Shown: positions 20,353-29,977 of the stretch, piece by piece | How the letters are laid out: every line of letters begins with the position of its first letter | How positions within the stretch are numbered: position 1 is the first letter of the stretch | NCBI RefSeq assembly: GCF_020852455.1 | Contig: NZ_JADZAT010000028.1 | Coordinates: forward strand, 248,001 to 312,000 | Reading direction: 5' to 3' | Source: Novosphingobium sp. | Lineage (GTDB): Bacteria; Pseudomonadota; Alphaproteobacteria; Sphingomonadales; Sphingomonadaceae | DNA: 64,000 nucleotides | Notes under the pieces: generated by a model | What the model was told of the DNA's origin: nothing | What the model saw: only the letters and a program-made list of their open reading frames with translations | Database searches by the model: none | Position numbers and translations under genes: made by a program

Positions 20353-21480
20353 ATGGCAATGGCAGGGCGCAGGCAAGTTCTGATCGGGCTGGGTGGGGCC
20401 CTTGTCGCGGGTGCGGCGGCGGGAACCTGGCGTGTAACGCGCATGCCGCAAACCGCGCAAACACCGTGGCTGAGCCTCAATCGGCCGGTCGCCGATCCGC
20501 GGCTCGATGCTTTTCGCCATGCGATACTGGCGCCCAATCCGCACAACCGCCAACCCTGGTTGATCCGCCTTGAAGGCAGCGATGCCGCGGTGCTCAGCTG
20601 CGATCTGGACAAGCGGCTACCGCAAACCGATCCGTTTGACCGGCAGATCACGATTGGGTTCGGGACTTTCATCGAACTCGCCGCGATTGCCGCCAGCAAG
20701 CGCGGCCTGCGCCTTGAGGTGGAGCCGTTTCCCGATGGCGAGCCGCAGCCCCGGCTTGACCATCGCCCAGTCGCGCGCCTGCGCTTTATCTCCGATGGTG
20801 CGCCTGGCCCGGACCCGTTGGCCAGGGCCATCGCCTTGCGCCGCACCAACCGGCAGACCTACCGACCGTTACCCCCCGGGTTGCTCGAACAAATTGGCGG
20901 CGAGGGCATGCAGGCCAGCGCCGATCCCGCTCTGCTGGCGCAGGTCCGCAAGCTAACCGTGGCGGCCATAACCCGCGAGATGGAGACGCATCAGGCCCAT
21001 ATGGAAAGTGTCCGGCTGATGCGGATTGGCCACCGCGAGGTCGATGCCAATCCCGATGGCCTTGCACTGACCGGGCCGCTGATCGAGGGGACATCCTTGC
21101 TGGGCCTGACCAACCGCGAAAGCCTGGCCGATCCCGCCAGCACATCGTTCCGGCTGGGGCTGGAAGATCTGCAAAAGGTCCATGCCTCGGTCCCGGCGGT
21201 GCTGTGGTTGGTAACCCCGGACAATTCGCGCCTTGCGCAACTGGCTGCCGGGCGCCGCTACGCCCGGACTTGCCTGCGCGCCGCCGCCGCAGGGGCTGCG
21301 ATGCACCCGATGAGCCAGGCGCTGCAGGAATATCCCGCGATGGCCGATCTCTATACCGAGGCCCGGCAACTGCTTGGCGCGCAAAGCAGCCAATGCGTGC
21401 AAATGTTGTCCCGTGTAGGTATGGCCTCTCCGGTGATTCCATCCGCCCGCTATCCGCTAGAGGCCCACCTGCGTCGATGA
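20353..21480 (+). CDS. Tat-exported nitroreductase family protein (Acg-like)
   Basis: A 375-residue protein with a twin-arginine signal (AGRRQVLIGLGGALVAGAAA), then a nitroreductase-fold domain beginning LNRPVADPRLDAFRHAILAPNPHNRQPW, where the PNPHNRQPW block is typical of Acg-like FMN proteins. A second block LRRTNRQTYRPLPP also fits. Export with a folded flavin cofactor would explain the Tat signal. Three ATGs lie in frame (20347, 20353, 20359) within a short GCAATG repeat; the one at 20353 has GGAG at 8 bases and is preferred. The stop overlaps the MarR start by ATGA. Confidence 0.82.
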   Translation: MAMAGRRQVLIGLGGALVAGAAAGTWRVTRMPQTAQTPWLSLNRPVADPRLDAFRHAILAPNPHNRQPWLIRLEGSDAAVLSCDLDKRLPQTDPFDRQITIGFGTFIELAAIAASKRGLRLEVEPFPDGEPQPRLDHRPVARLRFISDGAPGPDPLARAIALRRTNRQTYRPLPPGLLEQIGGEGMQASADPALLAQVRKLTVAAITREMETHQAHMESVRLMRIGHREVDANPDGLALTGPLIEGTSLLGLTNRESLADPASTSFRLGLEDLQKVHASVPAVLWLVTPDNSRLAQLAAGRRYARTCLRAAAAGAAMHPMSQALQEYPAMADLYTEARQLLGAQSSQCVQMLSRVGMASPVIPSARYPLEAHLRR

Positions 21481-21929
21481 ACCGAGAGCCGCTGCCTTTC
21501 CAGCTTTTCACCGAAATAGCGATTATTGATCAATTGGCCGGCAATGCGTTCGAACGGGCACTGCCAGCCGGTATCACGCGCGCGCAATTTACCGTGCTGC
21601 ACCATTTTATCCGGCGGGGGCTGGCCGAGCAGTCGCCGGCCCAGCTGGCCGATGCGATTCAGGTGACCCGGGGGACCATGACCAGCACCCTTGCGCGGAT
21701 GGAACGATCCGGACTGATTTCGGTCCGCCCCGATCCCGCCGATGGCCGGGCCAAGCTGGTTGCGCTGACCGAAGCCGGCCGGGCGATGCGCGATGCCTGC
21801 GTTGCCGCAATTGGCCCGCTGCTGCCACTGGTTGAGCAAAGCCTCGACGAAACCGAACTGCAGACCATGCTGCAACTGTTGCAGCGGCTGCGGCAGAAAC
21901 TGGACAACGCGCGCGACACCGCGATTTGA
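21477..21929 (+). CDS. MarR family transcriptional regulator
   Basis: A 150-residue winged-helix regulator. The recognition region is SPAQLADAIQVTRGTMTSTLARMERSGLI followed by the wing SVRPDPADGRAKLVALTEAG, the standard MarR pattern. The ATG at 21477 forms an ATGA overlap with the nitroreductase stop; the longer open frame back to 21204 lies wholly inside that gene. It probably represses its own operon through the TTGATATCAA pair at 20307-20337 and senses an electrophile or redox signal, which is inferred. Confidence 0.92.
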   Translation: MNREPLPFQLFTEIAIIDQLAGNAFERALPAGITRAQFTVLHHFIRRGLAEQSPAQLADAIQVTRGTMTSTLARMERSGLISVRPDPADGRAKLVALTEAGRAMRDACVAAIGPLLPLVEQSLDETELQTMLQLLQRLRQKLDNARDTAI

Positions 21930-21988
21930 ACGCTTTCCCCAGCCCTGAAAACCTGCTCCAATCGGCCCGGACAACAAGGGGTTTAACC

Positions 21989-23392
21989 ATGAAAAAGTTC
22001 GCCGTCGTACTCTTGCTGAGCGCGTCCGTTGCCGCCCAGGCTCAGCCAATGCAACTGCGCCCCGATCAGGTCGAATTCCGCGGGCTTTACAAGGAACTGG
22101 TGGAGACCAACACCACGGTCACCAGTGGCAGCTGCACGCTGGCGGCCGAGCGGATGGCAGCGCGATTGAAGGCGGCCGGGATCCCGGATAGCCAGATGAC
22201 CCTGTTCTCCGTGCCCGAACATCCCAAGGATGGCGGGCTGGTGGTGGTCTATCCCGGCACTTCGAAGAAGCTCAAGCCGATGCTGCTGCTCGCGCATATC
22301 GACGTGGTCGAGGCCAAGCGCGAGGATTGGGTCCGCGATCCGTTCACGTTGATCGAGGAGGATGGCTATTACTATGCCCGCGGCACCGTGGACGACAAGG
22401 CCCAGGCCGCGATCTTTACCGACACGCTGATCCGCTTCCAGAAGGAGGGCTACAAGCCCAAGCGCACGATCAAGCTGGCTTTGACTTGCGGGGAGGAAAC
22501 CAGCGGCGCGTTCAACGGGGCGGAATGGCTCGCCAAAAACCGGCGTGAGCTGATCGATGCCGAATATGCGCTCAACGAAGGCGGCGGCGGGCGCACCGAT
22601 GGCAAGGGCAAGCTGCTGCAGCAGACCATCCAGGTAGGCGAGAAGGCCTATCAGGACTTTACCCTGACCGTCACCAATCCTGGCGGCCATTCGTCGCGCC
22701 CGGTGCGCGACAATGCGATCTATGTGATGGGTGATGCGCTGGCCAAGGTCCGCGATTTCCGGTTCCCGCTGGAATTCAACGACACCACGCGCGCTTTCTT
22801 CACCAAGGCCGGCAGCAACCGCGACGATGCCATGGGTCAGGCCATGGTCGCACTTGCAGCCAATCCGGCAGACAAGGCCGCCGAAGACACGGTCAACACC
22901 GACAAGACGCTGCATTCGCTGCTGCGTACCACTTGCGTCGCGACGCTGATCGACGGCGGCCACGCGCAGAACGCGCTACCGCAGAAGGTTACCGCCAACG
23001 TCAATTGCCGGATGTTCCCGGGCCGCTCAGCCGATGAGACCGAGGCCATGCTAGCGGGGGCGATCGGCAACCCGGCGGTCAAAATCGAACAGAAAGTGCG
23101 CGGCAAGCCGATCGCCAAGGCCCCGCCAATGACGCCCGCGCTGATCGGGCCGATGGAGCAACTCGCGGCCAAGCGCTGGCCAGGCGTGCCGGTGATCCCG
23201 ACCATGTCGACCGGCGCGACCGACGGGGTCTATCTCGCCGCAGTGGGGATCCCGACCTATGGTGTGCCCGGTCTGTGGAGTGATCCCGACGGCAACGGCA
23301 CCCATGGCCTCAACGAGCGGATTGAAGTGCGCGCGTTGATGGAGGGGCGGGATTATCTCCACGATCTGGTCAAGTTGCTGAGCGGAAAATAG
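21989..23392 (+). CDS. Secreted M20 family metallopeptidase
   Basis: A 467-residue zinc exopeptidase/carboxypeptidase of the M20 (PepV/DapE/carboxypeptidase G2) type. A signal peptide (MKKFAVVLLLSASVAAQAQ) sends it out of the cytoplasm. Metal-site blocks are LLLAHIDVV, YARGTVDDKAQ, CGEETSGAFNG and, near the C-terminus, GTHGLNERI. The middle dimerisation lid begins at FTLTVTNPGGHSSRP. The ATG at 21989 has AAGGGG 7 bases upstream. Peptide scavenging is the likely role. A perfect terminator hairpin follows. Confidence 0.92.
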   Translation: MKKFAVVLLLSASVAAQAQPMQLRPDQVEFRGLYKELVETNTTVTSGSCTLAAERMAARLKAAGIPDSQMTLFSVPEHPKDGGLVVVYPGTSKKLKPMLLLAHIDVVEAKREDWVRDPFTLIEEDGYYYARGTVDDKAQAAIFTDTLIRFQKEGYKPKRTIKLALTCGEETSGAFNGAEWLAKNRRELIDAEYALNEGGGGRTDGKGKLLQQTIQVGEKAYQDFTLTVTNPGGHSSRPVRDNAIYVMGDALAKVRDFRFPLEFNDTTRAFFTKAGSNRDDAMGQAMVALAANPADKAAEDTVNTDKTLHSLLRTTCVATLIDGGHAQNALPQKVTANVNCRMFPGRSADETEAMLAGAIGNPAVKIEQKVRGKPIAKAPPMTPALIGPMEQLAAKRWPGVPVIPTMSTGATDGVYLAAVGIPTYGVPGLWSDPDGNGTHGLNERIEVRALMEGRDYLHDLVKLLSGK

Positions 23393-23407
23393 CCAAGCCG
23401 TCAACAC

Positions 23408-23441
23408 AAAGGGCCGTCACACCGAGGCGTGACGGCCCTTT
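23408..23441. terminator. Perfect 13-bp terminator hairpin
   Basis: AAAGGGCCGTCAC (23408-23420) and GTGACGGCCCTTT (23429-23441) are perfect arms around an 8-base loop and end in a T-run on either strand. It lies 16 bp after the M20 peptidase stop and 32 bp after the stop of the 27-residue gene on the other strand, so it serves both. Confidence 0.8.
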
Positions 23442-23472
23442 GCTGTTGTGGAAATGTGCCGGACCGCTGCGC

Positions 23473-23556
23473 TTAGGCGAGCGTGGCGGTGAACATCAGA
23501 CCGCTGACCGAAGCCGCGACGATGACCGGCAGCATGATCTGTGCGATGCTGCGCAT
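23473..23556 (-). CDS. 27-residue hydrophobic peptide
   Basis: A tiny open frame encoding MRSIAQIMLPVIVAASVSGL plus MFTATLA. It is a single hydrophobic helix after a short start with one positive charge, so a membrane peptide is expected. Support: GGAG 7 bases before the ATG, a TATAAT box at 23615-23610 upstream, a 6-bp inverted repeat in the leader, and a strong terminator 32 bp after the stop. A function is not known; it might be a membrane regulator, a toxin-like peptide or a stress peptide. Confidence 0.6.
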   Translation of the reverse strand: MRSIAQIMLPVIVAASVSGLMFTATLA

Positions 23557-23579
23557 GGGGTATCTCCTGTTTTGCGTTC

Positions 23580-23615
23580 GCGAACTCAGTTCGCATTTGC
23601 AACATAAGCATTATA
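23580..23615 (-). promoter_or_regulatory. Promoter and palindromic leader of the 27-residue gene
   Basis: On the minus strand a perfect TATAAT lies at 23615-23610. Downstream, GCGAAC-TGA-GTTCGC (23594-23580) is a perfect inverted repeat that overlaps a second palindrome GTTCGCGAAC. No good -35 box was found at normal spacing. The repeat lies in the early transcript and could be an operator or an RNA hairpin. Between this and the next gene (23616-23802) nothing else was recognised. Confidence 0.5.
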
Positions 23616-23802
23616 GTAGAGATTACCAGTGCAAAGGCCGAAAGGGATGTTGCGATATTTGCAACCGCCGCGTTAACCCCGCATCAGGCTTTCCTACCGC
23701 GCCGCGCCCTGCCATGGTTGCGCCAGCAGGCGGAATCGGGCCAATTTCCTTTTCCTGAACCCTGTCAACTTTGTGAACTTCCAGATGCCGGAACTTTGAT
23801 CG

Positions 23803-25341
23803 ATGAGCCAGAATCCCGCCGAAAGACTAGATGCCGAGTTCGGTTCCTTCCCGGGCCTGATTGCCGCCTGGGGTGACTATCGCGGCGAGGCACCGGCGCT
23901 GTATGACGGCGCCGAAACGCTCTCGTGGCGCGAAGTGGCTGACCGGGTTGAACGGATCGCCGCGCGGCTGCAGGCCGACGGGCTGCAACGCGGACAGGCG
24001 GTGGCGATCCTGGGCACCACCTGCAACGCCTATGCGCTGATCTACCTTGCCGCGATCCGCGCCGGGGGCTGCGCCGCGCCGCTGACCACCAGCGCCAGCC
24101 CCGAACAGCTGAAGGGCATGGCAATCGATTCGGGCGCGATCCACCTGTTCATCGACCAGGCCAAGCTGGACGAACTGGGCGGCTTCAAGCTGCCGGTTCA
24201 GAACCAGATCCTGTTGAGCGAGCTTGACGCATTCATGGCCCCGGAAGGCACCAAGGCCGCGCCGTTCGAGCCGACCGAGAAGGATCCGCTCAACATCATC
24301 TATTCCAGCGGCACCACCGGGATTCCCAAGGGCATCGTCCATAGCCATGGAATGCGCTGGCGGCAGATGACCTTCCGCGCGGCGCTCAATTACGGCATCG
24401 ACAGCCGCACGCTGTGCTCCACCCCGCTCTATTCGAACACCACCATGGCGGTGTTCCTGCCGACGATGTATTCCGGCGGCTGCGCCAGCCTGATGGGCAA
24501 GTTCGACACGCAGAAGTGGCTTGAACGCGCGGCGGCGGAAAAGATCACCCACACCATGCTGGTCCCGGTGCAATACCGCCGGCTGATGCAGTTCGAGCAG
24601 TTCGACGACTATGATCTGTCGAGCCTGAGGATGAAGTACTGCACTTCGGCGCCCTTCCCGGCTGACCTCAAGGCCGAAGTCCTAAAGCGCATGCCTGGCG
24701 GGCTGATCGAGATCTATGGGATGACCGAAGGCGGGGTCGCCTGCATCTTCCCGGTCCACGAACATCCCGACAAGCTCCACACCGTAGGCTATCCTGCGCC
24801 GGGGCATTTCCTGAAAGTGCTGGACGAGCAGGGCAACGAAGTGCCTCCCGGGGTGGCCGGCGAACTGGTCGGCAAGTCACCCACGATGATGCTGGGGTAC
24901 AAGAACCAGCCCGAAAAGACCCGCGAAGGTTACTGGATCGATCCCAGCGACGGATCGACCTGGCAGCGGATGGGCGATGTCGGCCGGCTGGATGCCGATG
25001 GTTTCGTCGAACTGGTCGGACGGACCAAAGACGTGATCATCTCGGGCGGGTTCAACATCTTCCCGGTCGATCTCGAAGGCGAACTGCTCAAGGATGACCG
25101 CGTTGCCGAAGCCGCAGTGGTGGGCGTGCCCAGCGATCAGTGGGGCGAAACCCCGGTCGGCTTCGTGGTGCTGAAGAACGGGGCGAGCGAAAGCGATCTC
25201 GAAGACATCCGCACGGTCGCCAACAGTCGCCTGGGCAAGACCCAGCGCGTCTCCGCACTCCACGCGATTGCCGAAATGCCGCGAAGCCACATCGGCAAAT
25301 TGCTCAAGACCGAGCTGAGGGATATGCTTGGTTCTTCGTAA
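23803..25341 (+). CDS. Class I adenylate-forming acyl-CoA ligase
   Basis: A 512-residue CoA ligase or related adenylating enzyme. It has IIYSSGTTGIPKGIVHSH (P-loop), EIYGMTEGG, the LDADGFVELVGRTKDVIISGGFNIFP hinge region split by A8, and the C-terminal [12 protein letters not shown] lysine block. It is distinct from the ligase at 3003-4715. Substrate unknown. Its 3' end overlaps the convergent MFS gene by 38 bp. Confidence 0.9.
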   Translation: MSQNPAERLDAEFGSFPGLIAAWGDYRGEAPALYDGAETLSWREVADRVERIAARLQADGLQRGQAVAILGTTCNAYALIYLAAIRAGGCAAPLTTSASPEQLKGMAIDSGAIHLFIDQAKLDELGGFKLPVQNQILLSELDAFMAPEGTKAAPFEPTEKDPLNIIYSSGTTGIPKGIVHSHGMRWRQMTFRAALNYGIDSRTLCSTPLYSNTTMAVFLPTMYSGGCASLMGKFDTQKWLERAAAEKITHTMLVPVQYRRLMQFEQFDDYDLSSLRMKYCTSAPFPADLKAEVLKRMPGGLIEIYGMTEGGVACIFPVHEHPDKLHTVGYPAPGHFLKVLDEQGNEVPPGVAGELVGKSPTMMLGYKNQPEKTREGYWIDPSDGSTWQRMGDVGRLDADGFVELVGRTKDVIISGGFNIFPVDLEGELLKDDRVAEAAVVGVPSDQWGETPVGFVVLKNGASESDLEDIRTVANSRLGKTQRVSALHAIAEMPRSHIGKLLKTELRDMLGSS

Positions 25342-26542
25342 GCGCCAGCCCGCGCAGGAACAGCAGCAAGGTCACCAGCGAGAAGAGGGCTGCGAGCAGG
25401 AACGGCATGGTCGGCACCTGGGCCAGCGCGCCGGGGCCGTGAAAGCGCATGAATACCGCCGAATAGAGCGGCGGGCCCACGATCGAGGCGATCGAGCCGA
25501 TCGCCTGGGTCGCGCCTTGCAGTTCGCCCTGGCTCTTGGCGTCGATCGCCCGGCTGGCCAGCGCCGAGATCGACGGGCTGATGAAACCCTGCAGGCCGCC
25601 GACCAGGATCGCCACATAGATCGCCGAGGTGCTGCCGGCGAGCGTGTAAAGCACGGCGGACAGCGCAAAGCTGGCCACCCCGATCGTCACCGCCAGCCGC
25701 TCGCCCAGCCTGGGCGCGATGAACCGCAGTCCCAGCCCCTGGACCAGGGCGCTCGACAGCCCGACCACCCCCAGCGCCAGCCCGATCGCCTTGCTGTCAT
25801 AGTTCCAGGCCGCGATCGCCACATAGGACCAGATCGCCGGATAGACCACGTGGGCCAGCATCCAGAAGCCGGTCGCGGCGATGAACCAGGCCACCGCGCC
25901 GCTCTGGTGGCGCAAGGCCCGGAACGCGGCGAAGGCATTGGCGCGGGCCAGCTCAAACGGACGCCGGTGCTCGGGCGTCAGGCTCTCCTTGAGGATGAAC
26001 CAGCCCAGTGCGGCATTGGCAAAGGCCATCAGCGCGGCGGCCAGGAACGGCACCCGCGGCCCCAGCGTGCCCAGCAGCCCGCCCAGCACCGGCCCGAAGA
26101 TGAAGCCCAGGCCAAAGGCCATGCCCATCAGTCCGAAATTGGCGGCACGCTTCTCTGGCGGGGAGACATCGGCGATGAAGGCATAGGCCGCGCTCCAGCT
26201 GGCCCCGGTGATCCCGGCCACCAGCCGTCCCAGCACCAGCCACCACAGCCCCGGCGCCAGCCACATCACCAGATAGTCGATTCCGAAGGCGACCAGCGAG
26301 GCGAGCAGCACCGGGCGCCGTCCGAACCGGTCCGAAAGGTTGCCGATGATCGGCGCGAAGATGAATTGCAGCGTGGCATAGCCCGCCCCCAGCCACCCCG
26401 CCCAGACCGCCGCGGCATCTACCGTAAGGTGGCCCAGTTCCATGATCAGCCCGGGCAGCACCGGCATGACGATGCCGAAGCCCAGCATGTCGATCAGCAC
26501 CACGGCAAAGACGATGCCGATCGAGGCGCGTTGCTGGTCCAC
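25304..26542 (-). CDS. MFS transporter, TetA/MdtG-like drug:H+ antiporter
   Basis: A 412-residue protein with 12 predicted membrane segments. The N-terminal half shows [14 protein letters not shown] and [14 protein letters not shown] (MFS motif A, loop 2-3), and [11 protein letters not shown] (motif C region), the arrangement of the tetracycline/multidrug DHA1 family. It is divergent from guaA with 65 bp between starts. No regulator lies beside it, so constitutive low expression is possible. Actual substrate unknown. Confidence 0.85.
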   Translation of the reverse strand: MDQQRASIGIVFAVVLIDMLGFGIVMPVLPGLIMELGHLTVDAAAVWAGWLGAGYATLQFIFAPIIGNLSDRFGRRPVLLASLVAFGIDYLVMWLAPGLWWLVLGRLVAGITGASWSAAYAFIADVSPPEKRAANFGLMGMAFGLGFIFGPVLGGLLGTLGPRVPFLAAALMAFANAALGWFILKESLTPEHRRPFELARANAFAAFRALRHQSGAVAWFIAATGFWMLAHVVYPAIWSYVAIAAWNYDSKAIGLALGVVGLSSALVQGLGLRFIAPRLGERLAVTIGVASFALSAVLYTLAGSTSAIYVAILVGGLQGFISPSISALASRAIDAKSQGELQGATQAIGSIASIVGPPLYSAVFMRFHGPGALAQVPTMPFLLAALFSLVTLLLFLRGLALTKNQAYPSARS

Positions 26543-26607
26543 AGTTTCTCCCTTTGCCTGGGGTGCCTTCGCTTGCCAGCGCGCCCCTGCTTCATTATCG
26601 GCCAGCC

Positions 26608-28179
26608 ATGACGATCCAGCCTTCTGATTCCATCCTCATCGTCGATTTCGGCAGCCAAGTCACCCAGCTGATCGCGCGCCGCGTGCGCGAAGCCGGGGTC
26701 TATTCCGAAATCGCCCCGTTCAGCCAGGCCGAAGCGGCATTCCAGCGGATGAAGCCGGCCGGGATCATCCTCTCGGGATCGCCCGCCGGGGTGCCCGAAG
26801 AAGGCAGCCCGCGCGCGCCGCAGATGCTGTTCGATGCCGGGGTGCCGATCCTGGGGATCTGTTATGGCCAGCAGGTGATGAGCCACCAGCTGGGCGGCAC
26901 GGTAGAGGCCGGCAACCAGGGCGAATGGGAAGGCGAATTTGGCCGCGCCTTCATCACCATCACCGAACCGTGCGCCCTGTTCGACGGCCTGTGGGCAGTG
27001 GGCGAGCGTCACCAGGTGTGGATGAGCCATGGCGACAAGGTCACCAAATTCGCCCCTGGCTTTCGCATCGTCGCCGTATCGGACGGCGCGCCGTTCGCGG
27101 TGATCGCCGATGAAGCGCGCCAGTTCTACGGCACCCAGTTCCACCCCGAGGTGGTTCACACCCCCGATGGCGGCAAGCTGATCGCCAATTTCGTCCACAA
27201 GGTCTGCGGCCTGAAGGGCGACTGGACCATGGCCGCCTACCGCGAAACCAAGGTGCGGGAAATCCGCGAGCAGGTTGGCAGCGGCCGGGTGATCTGCGGG
27301 CTTTCGGGCGGGGTTGACAGCTCTGTCGCGGCGATCCTGATCCACGAGGCGATCGGCGATCAGCTGACCTGCGTGTTCGTCGATCACGGCCTGCTGCGCC
27401 TGAACGAGCGCGAGCAGGTCGAGAGTCTGTTCCGCGATCACTACAACATCCCGCTGGTGGTGGTCGATGCCGAGGCGCGCTTCATGAAGGGCCTTGAAGG
27501 GGTGACCGACCCCGAAGCCAAGCGCAAGTTTATCGGTGGCGAATTCATCGCGGTGTTCGAGGAAGAGGCCAAGCGGATCGGCGGAGCCGACTTCCTGGCG
27601 CAGGGCACCCTCTACCCCGACGTGATCGAGAGCGTCTCGTTCACCGGCGGGCCTTCGGTGACGATCAAGAGCCACCACAATGTAGGCGGCCTGCCCGAGC
27701 GGATGAACATGAAGCTGGTTGAGCCGCTTCGCGAACTGTTCAAGGACGAAGTCCGCGCGCTGGGCCGCGAACTGGGCCTCAACGACCTGTTCGTCGGGCG
27801 GCATCCGTTCCCCGGGCCGGGCCTGGCGATCCGCATCCCGGGTGAAGTGACCAAGGAACGCTGCGACATCCTGCGTAAGGCCGATGCGGTCTATCTTGAA
27901 GAGATCCGCAATGCCGGGCTCTACGACGCGATCTGGCAGGCCTTCGCTGTGCTGCTGCCAGTCCGTACGGTCGGGGTGATGGGCGATTACCGCACTTACG
28001 ACAGCGTCTGCGCGCTGCGCGCCGTGACCAGCATCGACGGCATGACCGCCGACATCTATCCCTTCGACGCGGCATTCCTCAGCCGCGTCGCGACCCGGAT
28101 CATCAATGAGGTCAAGGGCATCAACCGGGTGGTCTATGACTTCACCTCGAAGCCGCCGGGCACGATCGAGTGGGAGTGA
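26608..28179 (+). CDS. guaA: GMP synthase (glutamine-hydrolysing)
   Basis: GuaA converts XMP to GMP with glutamine and ATP. The 523-residue protein has the class I amidotransferase domain ([14 protein letters not shown] with the nucleophilic cysteine; GTQFHPEV with His and Glu of the triad), the ATP pyrophosphatase P-loop [13 protein letters not shown], and the C-terminal dimerisation domain ending [12 protein letters not shown], a universal GuaA end. The ATG at 26608 gives the standard N-terminus; the frame extends back to 26554. Confidence 0.97.
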   Translation: MTIQPSDSILIVDFGSQVTQLIARRVREAGVYSEIAPFSQAEAAFQRMKPAGIILSGSPAGVPEEGSPRAPQMLFDAGVPILGICYGQQVMSHQLGGTVEAGNQGEWEGEFGRAFITITEPCALFDGLWAVGERHQVWMSHGDKVTKFAPGFRIVAVSDGAPFAVIADEARQFYGTQFHPEVVHTPDGGKLIANFVHKVCGLKGDWTMAAYRETKVREIREQVGSGRVICGLSGGVDSSVAAILIHEAIGDQLTCVFVDHGLLRLNEREQVESLFRDHYNIPLVVVDAEARFMKGLEGVTDPEAKRKFIGGEFIAVFEEEAKRIGGADFLAQGTLYPDVIESVSFTGGPSVTIKSHHNVGGLPERMNMKLVEPLRELFKDEVRALGRELGLNDLFVGRHPFPGPGLAIRIPGEVTKERCDILRKADAVYLEEIRNAGLYDAIWQAFAVLLPVRTVGVMGDYRTYDSVCALRAVTSIDGMTADIYPFDAAFLSRVATRIINEVKGINRVVYDFTSKPPGTIEWE

Positions 28180-28194
28180 CGATCGGACGCCGCC

Positions 28195-29418
28195 TTGACT
28201 GATCGACCGGCCCAGCGGCTCGACTGGACCGACGTGCCACTGGCGCGGCTGGACATGCCCAAGGGCGAAATGGTGCTGCACCGCAGCCTGACCTCTGGGT
28301 TGACCTGGCGGCCGGGCGATCCGGCGGGCGTGTTCTGGGGGGTGGGTGACCGCGGACCGAACATCAAGCCGAAGGACGCGGTGAAGCACTATGGGCTGAA
28401 GCAATTGAAGCCGCTGACTGAACTGGATGGCGCGAAGATCATGCCGCTGCCGGGGACCGGTCCGGCACTCGCGCGGTTCCGGCTGGACGGCGGGCGGATC
28501 AAGCCCGAAGCGCTGTTCGAACTGCGTTATGCCGATGGCACCCTGCTGGGCGGCCTGCCGCCGCCCGCTGCCCAAGGCGATGAGGACGAGCCGGTGTTCG
28601 ACCTGGCGGGCGCGCCGCTCAGCGCCAGCCGCGCCGGGGCCGATAGCGAAGGGATCGCGGCGCTGCCCGACGGCCGCTTCTGGATCGCCGAGGAATACGG
28701 CCCGTCGCTGCTGCTGATCGATGCCGAAGGGGTGATCGAGCGCCGGGTGGTGCCGCAGGGGGCTGGCACGCTGTTCGCCGGATCGCCCGCTCCGGTGGTC
28801 GAAGCGCTGCCGGCGCTGGCCCGGGCGCGCAAACACAATCGCGGGTTCGAAGCGCTGGCCCTGTCGGCCGATGGAACGGTGCTCTATGCCGCGTTCCAGA
28901 GCCCGCTGGCCCATCCCGATCGCGCCGCGCATGATGCGGGCGATGTGGTGCGGATCTGGGCGCTCGATCCGCTGGAGGCCACGGTGCTGGCCGAATATGC
29001 CTACCCGCTCGAACCGCCCGGTGCCTTCGCGCGCGATTGCGCCAAGGGCAGGGTTGAGCACGGCGATGTCAAAGTCAGCGAACTGGCCGCGCTGCCCGAT
29101 GGCAGCCTGCTGGTGCTGGAGCGGGTGACGCTATCGACGCACATTTACCGCGTCCGCCCCAAGACGCCAGTGCCGCCGTGCTATCTCGACCCGGATCAAC
29201 GCCCAAGCCTTGAACAGCTTGGCCAGGCCGGGGCAGCGGCAGCGGGGGTCACCCTGCTGAACAAAGCGCTGGTCCTTTCGACCGACCACCATCCAGAGAT
29301 CTGCGCCGACCTTGAAGGCATGCTGGTGCTGCCGGATGGCGCGCTGCTGCTCGCCAACGACAGCGACTACGGCACCGAGGGCGCGGGAACGCAGTTCTGG
29401 CGGGTCGATCCGCGCTAG
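28195..29418 (+). CDS. Esterase-like activity of phytase (PF13449-type) protein
   Basis: A 407-residue beta-propeller protein. Recognisable blocks are GVGDRGPNI near residue 50, GADSEGIAALPDGRFWIAEEYGPSLLLID, NRGFEALALSADG and LEGMLVLPDGALLLANDSDYG, the pattern of the phytase-like esterase domain. Metal-dependent phosphate or ester hydrolysis is presumed. It begins 15 bp after guaA with a TTG start (28195) and no signal peptide in this frame, which is unusual because many homologs are exported; an upstream start is blocked by guaA. The 3' end overlaps the convergent asparaginase gene by 4 bp. Confidence 0.82.
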   Translation: MTDRPAQRLDWTDVPLARLDMPKGEMVLHRSLTSGLTWRPGDPAGVFWGVGDRGPNIKPKDAVKHYGLKQLKPLTELDGAKIMPLPGTGPALARFRLDGGRIKPEALFELRYADGTLLGGLPPPAAQGDEDEPVFDLAGAPLSASRAGADSEGIAALPDGRFWIAEEYGPSLLLIDAEGVIERRVVPQGAGTLFAGSPAPVVEALPALARARKHNRGFEALALSADGTVLYAAFQSPLAHPDRAAHDAGDVVRIWALDPLEATVLAEYAYPLEPPGAFARDCAKGRVEHGDVKVSELAALPDGSLLVLERVTLSTHIYRVRPKTPVPPCYLDPDQRPSLEQLGQAGAAAAGVTLLNKALVLSTDHHPEICADLEGMLVLPDGALLLANDSDYGTEGAGTQFWRVDPR

Positions 29419-29909
29419 ATCGCGACGAACTTGCCCGCCGCGCGGTCTTTCCTGACCTTGAGCCCGTCGAACACCTCGCCGCTCATCGCGATATAGACGC
29501 CCGGCGGCGCGATCTGGGCAGTGGCGAAGGCCATGCCCAGGTTGAAGTGCGCGTCGGTCTCCGCAAAGCGCGCCGGGCTGAGCGCACCGGTGAGGCAGAT
29601 GGTCTTGCCCGGTACTTCGGCGGCGAGCACCCTCGCTGTCTCGGTCATCGTATCGGTGCCGTGGGTGACCACCACGTGCGTTTCGGGCGCCTCGCGCGCG
29701 GCCCCGGCTACAGCCAGGCGATCGGCTTCGGTCAGTTCCAGGCTGTCCTTGCGCATCAGTTCGACCACCCTGACCGGCAAGGCCACGCGCGCTTCCTGCA
29801 GCAGCGCGGGAATACCCGAATCGACGATCTGGTATTCGCTGAGCGCGTCGAAATAGTTCTTGTCGATGGTCCCGCCGGTGGTGAGGACCAGGATCGCTTG
29901 CTGGGTCAT
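29415..29909 (-). CDS. Half-size L-asparaginase (N-terminal domain only)
   Basis: A 164-residue protein with both catalytic blocks of type I/II asparaginases, LTTGGTIDKNYF (nucleophilic Thr) and VVTHGTDTMTETA (Thr-Asp), but ending before the C-terminal domain that completes full-length enzymes of about 330 residues. It ends within 4 bp of a convergent gene, not in a frameshift, and similar short proteins occur in other proteobacteria, so this looks like a stable compact family rather than decay. ATG at 29909 is chosen; an in-frame ATG at 29921 is possible. Confidence 0.8.
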   Translation of the reverse strand: MTQQAILVLTTGGTIDKNYFDALSEYQIVDSGIPALLQEARVALPVRVVELMRKDSLELTEADRLAVAGAAREAPETHVVVTHGTDTMTETARVLAAEVPGKTICLTGALSPARFAETDAHFNLGMAFATAQIAPPGVYIAMSGEVFDGLKVRKDRAAGKFVAI

Positions 29910-29977
29910 GCGCGGGGCCATAGCCCAGGGCGGCGCCTTCGTGCTAGCCTGCGGCAAAACAGGTGGGGAGAATGCCA

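Noticed and set aside
23571..23600. LexA (SOS) box upstream of the 27-residue gene
   Set aside because: GTTC repeats are present but spaced by 9 bases; the alphaproteobacterial box needs 7.
26494..29061. Minus-strand frame of 855 codons opposite guaA and the phytase-like gene
   Set aside because: Entirely antisense to two recognised genes; no motif and no ribosome site.
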